From AR5 sp041499965 (GTDB taxonomy: Bacteria > Methylomirabilota > Methylomirabilia > Rokubacteriales > CSP1-6), in NCBI GenBank assembly GCA_041499965.1, contig JBGQLG010000018.1, positions 1-50,847 of the forward strand: DNA of 50,847 bases, in the 5' to 3' direction. Of the stretch, positions 50,028 through 50,847 are shown in pieces. A program made the position numbers and the translations under genes. The notes beneath the pieces were generated by a model. It had not been told where the DNA came from. It made no database searches and was given only the letters and a program-made list of their open reading frames with translations. The stretch's first letter is position 1. Each line of letters starts with the position of its first letter.

Positions 50028-50454
50028 GGTGGTGCTGGCGGCGTCGATCGAGCGTGTCTGGCAGGTGCTGTGGGACGTGTCGCGCATGGTGACGTGCGTG
50101 CCCGGCTGCGTGGAGGCCCGTGAGGTCGAGCCGCGCCGCCGCTACCAGGCCCGCATGAACCAGCGCGTGGGGCCGATCGCGCTCTCCGTGCCACTCGACA
50201 TCCGCGTGACCGACGGGGCGCCCGGCCGCCTGACGCTCGAGGCGCGCGGGCGCGACGGCCTGCTGGCGGCCGAGGTCCACATGTCGGTGCGCCTGGCCGT
50301 CGAGGCGACGGAGACCGGCAGCCGCCTGGCCGTGGAGGCCGAGGGCAAGGTGCTCGGCAAGCTCGGCGCGCTCGGCGCCAGCGTCATCCAGCGCCGGGCC
50401 GAGGAGCTGGTGGACGAGTTCACCGCGCGCCTGCGCGGCGCCATCGAGGGTTGA
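50011..50454 (+). CDS. CoxG-like SRPBCC domain protein (carbon monoxide dehydrogenase subunit G family)
   Basis: 147 residues. START/SRPBCC fold: VLAASIERVWQVLWDVSRMV, then TCVPGCVEAREVEPRRRYQA, and the end LGKLGALGASVIQRRAEELV. This is the CoxG pattern, a membrane-associated accessory of CO dehydrogenase/xanthine-dehydrogenase-type enzymes. It overlaps the previous gene by 17 bases and starts a probable cox-like operon that goes beyond the window. Confidence 0.83.
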   Translation: MRVAREVVLAASIERVWQVLWDVSRMVTCVPGCVEAREVEPRRRYQARMNQRVGPIALSVPLDIRVTDGAPGRLTLEARGRDGLLAAEVHMSVRLAVEATETGSRLAVEAEGKVLGKLGALGASVIQRRAEELVDEFTARLRGAIEG

Positions 50455-50456
50455 CG

Positions 50457-50847
50457 GTGCTGCGCGCCTTCGAGCTGCACCGGCCGGCCACGGTCACCGA
50501 GGCGGTGACGCTCCTCGCCGAGCGGCCCGATGCGGCGCTGTACGCCGGAGGCACCGAGCTGCTCCTGCTGATGAAGGCCGGCCTCGCGCGGCCCGCCGAC
50601 CTGATCGACGTCAAGCGCATCCCCGCTCTCGGCGGGCTCGTGGACGGACCCGGCGGCCTGGCCATCGGCGCCACCGTCACTCACCGCACGCTGGAGCGCT
50701 CGCCGGTGGTGCGGGAACGCTGGCCGCTGGTGGCGGGCGTCGCCGCGCACGTCGCCAACGTGCGTGTGCGCAACGTCGGCACCGTCGGCGGCAACCTCGC
50801 GTTCGCCGATCCGCACAGCGACCTGGCCACGCTGTTCCTGCTCTTCG
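50457..50847 (+). CDS. FAD-binding medium subunit of a CO/xanthine dehydrogenase-type enzyme (3' end outside window)
   Basis: 130 codons from GTG 50457, two bases after the CoxG-type stop. FELHRPATVTEAVTLLAERP, then LYAGGTELLLLMKAGLARPA (the FAD-binding AGGTE motif) and VRNVGTVGGNLAFADPHSDL (second FAD motif) are diagnostic of CoxM/XdhB-type subunits. The frame runs off the window. It normally partners with a Mo-cofactor large subunit and a 2Fe-2S small subunit. Confidence 0.88.
   Translation, partial: MLRAFELHRPATVTEAVTLLAERPDAALYAGGTELLLLMKAGLARPADLIDVKRIPALGGLVDGPGGLAIGATVTHRTLERSPVVRERWPLVAGVAAHVANVRVRNVGTVGGNLAFADPHSDLATLFLLF

Noticed and set aside
1..50847. tRNA, rRNA, CRISPR arrays, riboswitches
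   Set aside because: No cloverleaf, rRNA segment, regularly spaced repeat array or known riboswitch core was recognised by eye in the gaps; a dedicated scan (tRNAscan, Infernal) would be decisive.

Overview
The window is a very G+C-rich, densely packed bacterial chromosome segment with about 45 intact protein genes, a few broken ones, and no rRNA, tRNA, CRISPR array or transposase that I can recognise. Many genes overlap by ATGA or GTGA. The gene mix (branched-chain amino acid and peptide ABC uptake, several luciferase-like flavin oxidoreductases, Amidohydro_2 hydrolases, ring-hydroxylating oxygenase, FAH-family hydrolase, sulfopyruvate-decarboxylase-like TPP enzyme, a CoxG/CoxM pair) resembles uncultured soil lineages such as Candidatus Rokubacteria (Methylomirabilota). 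That taxonomic guess is inference only; no marker gene is present.

Layout. 1-6.8 kb: livM (5' cut off)-livG-livF-acyl-CoA ligase-periplasmic binding protein-amidohydrolase, a catabolic import operon. 6.8-10 kb: two small envelope proteins on the minus strand behind a candidate sigma-54 promoter, an HSL-type esterase and an MFS permease. 10-18 kb: a long minus-strand run of D-2-hydroxyacid dehydrogenase, XRE regulator, metallophosphoesterase and a five-gene deacetylase-SDR-peptide ABC uptake operon. 18-22.3 kb: a decayed caspase/PEGA/sulfatase-modifying-factor gene and an orphan hybrid histidine sensor kinase. 22.4-28.7 kb: small enzymes (DinB, VOC, CMD families), then a signalling operon PP2C-Ser/Thr kinase-FHA/GAF/adenylate cyclase, and a DUF2652 cyclase-like gene. 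28.8-40.4 kb: Rieske oxygenase, histidine phosphatase, alcohol dehydrogenase, three luciferase-like oxidoreductases, a beta-propeller protein, a two-subunit TPP decarboxylase with a truncated isomerase, an OmpA lipoprotein, an FAH-family hydrolase and an arylsulfotransferase-like propeller. 40.5-44.3 kb: a 1267-residue secreted M28 peptidase with five tandem Ig-like repeats. 44.7-50.8 kb: peptide-binding protein, two amidohydrolases, a fourth luciferase-like oxidoreductase, and the start of a CO/xanthine dehydrogenase-type cluster cut by the window edge.

The most unusual content is non-coding. Two long imperfect palindromes (9948-10234 and 44331-44664) fill the gaps between genes almost exactly from stop codon to neighbouring codon. 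Their arms are unrelated to each other, yet both carry the same ~47-base core in the loop. A third G/C-rich repeat cluster at 5096-5264 shares part of the core motif. This looks like a repeat or structured-RNA family. Other regulatory signals are a 17-bp palindrome just upstream of the XRE gene that lies inside the neighbouring coding end, two sigma-54-type promoters (one with a palindromic upstream site), and several starts with a -10-like hexamer so close to the start codon that the mRNAs are probably leaderless.
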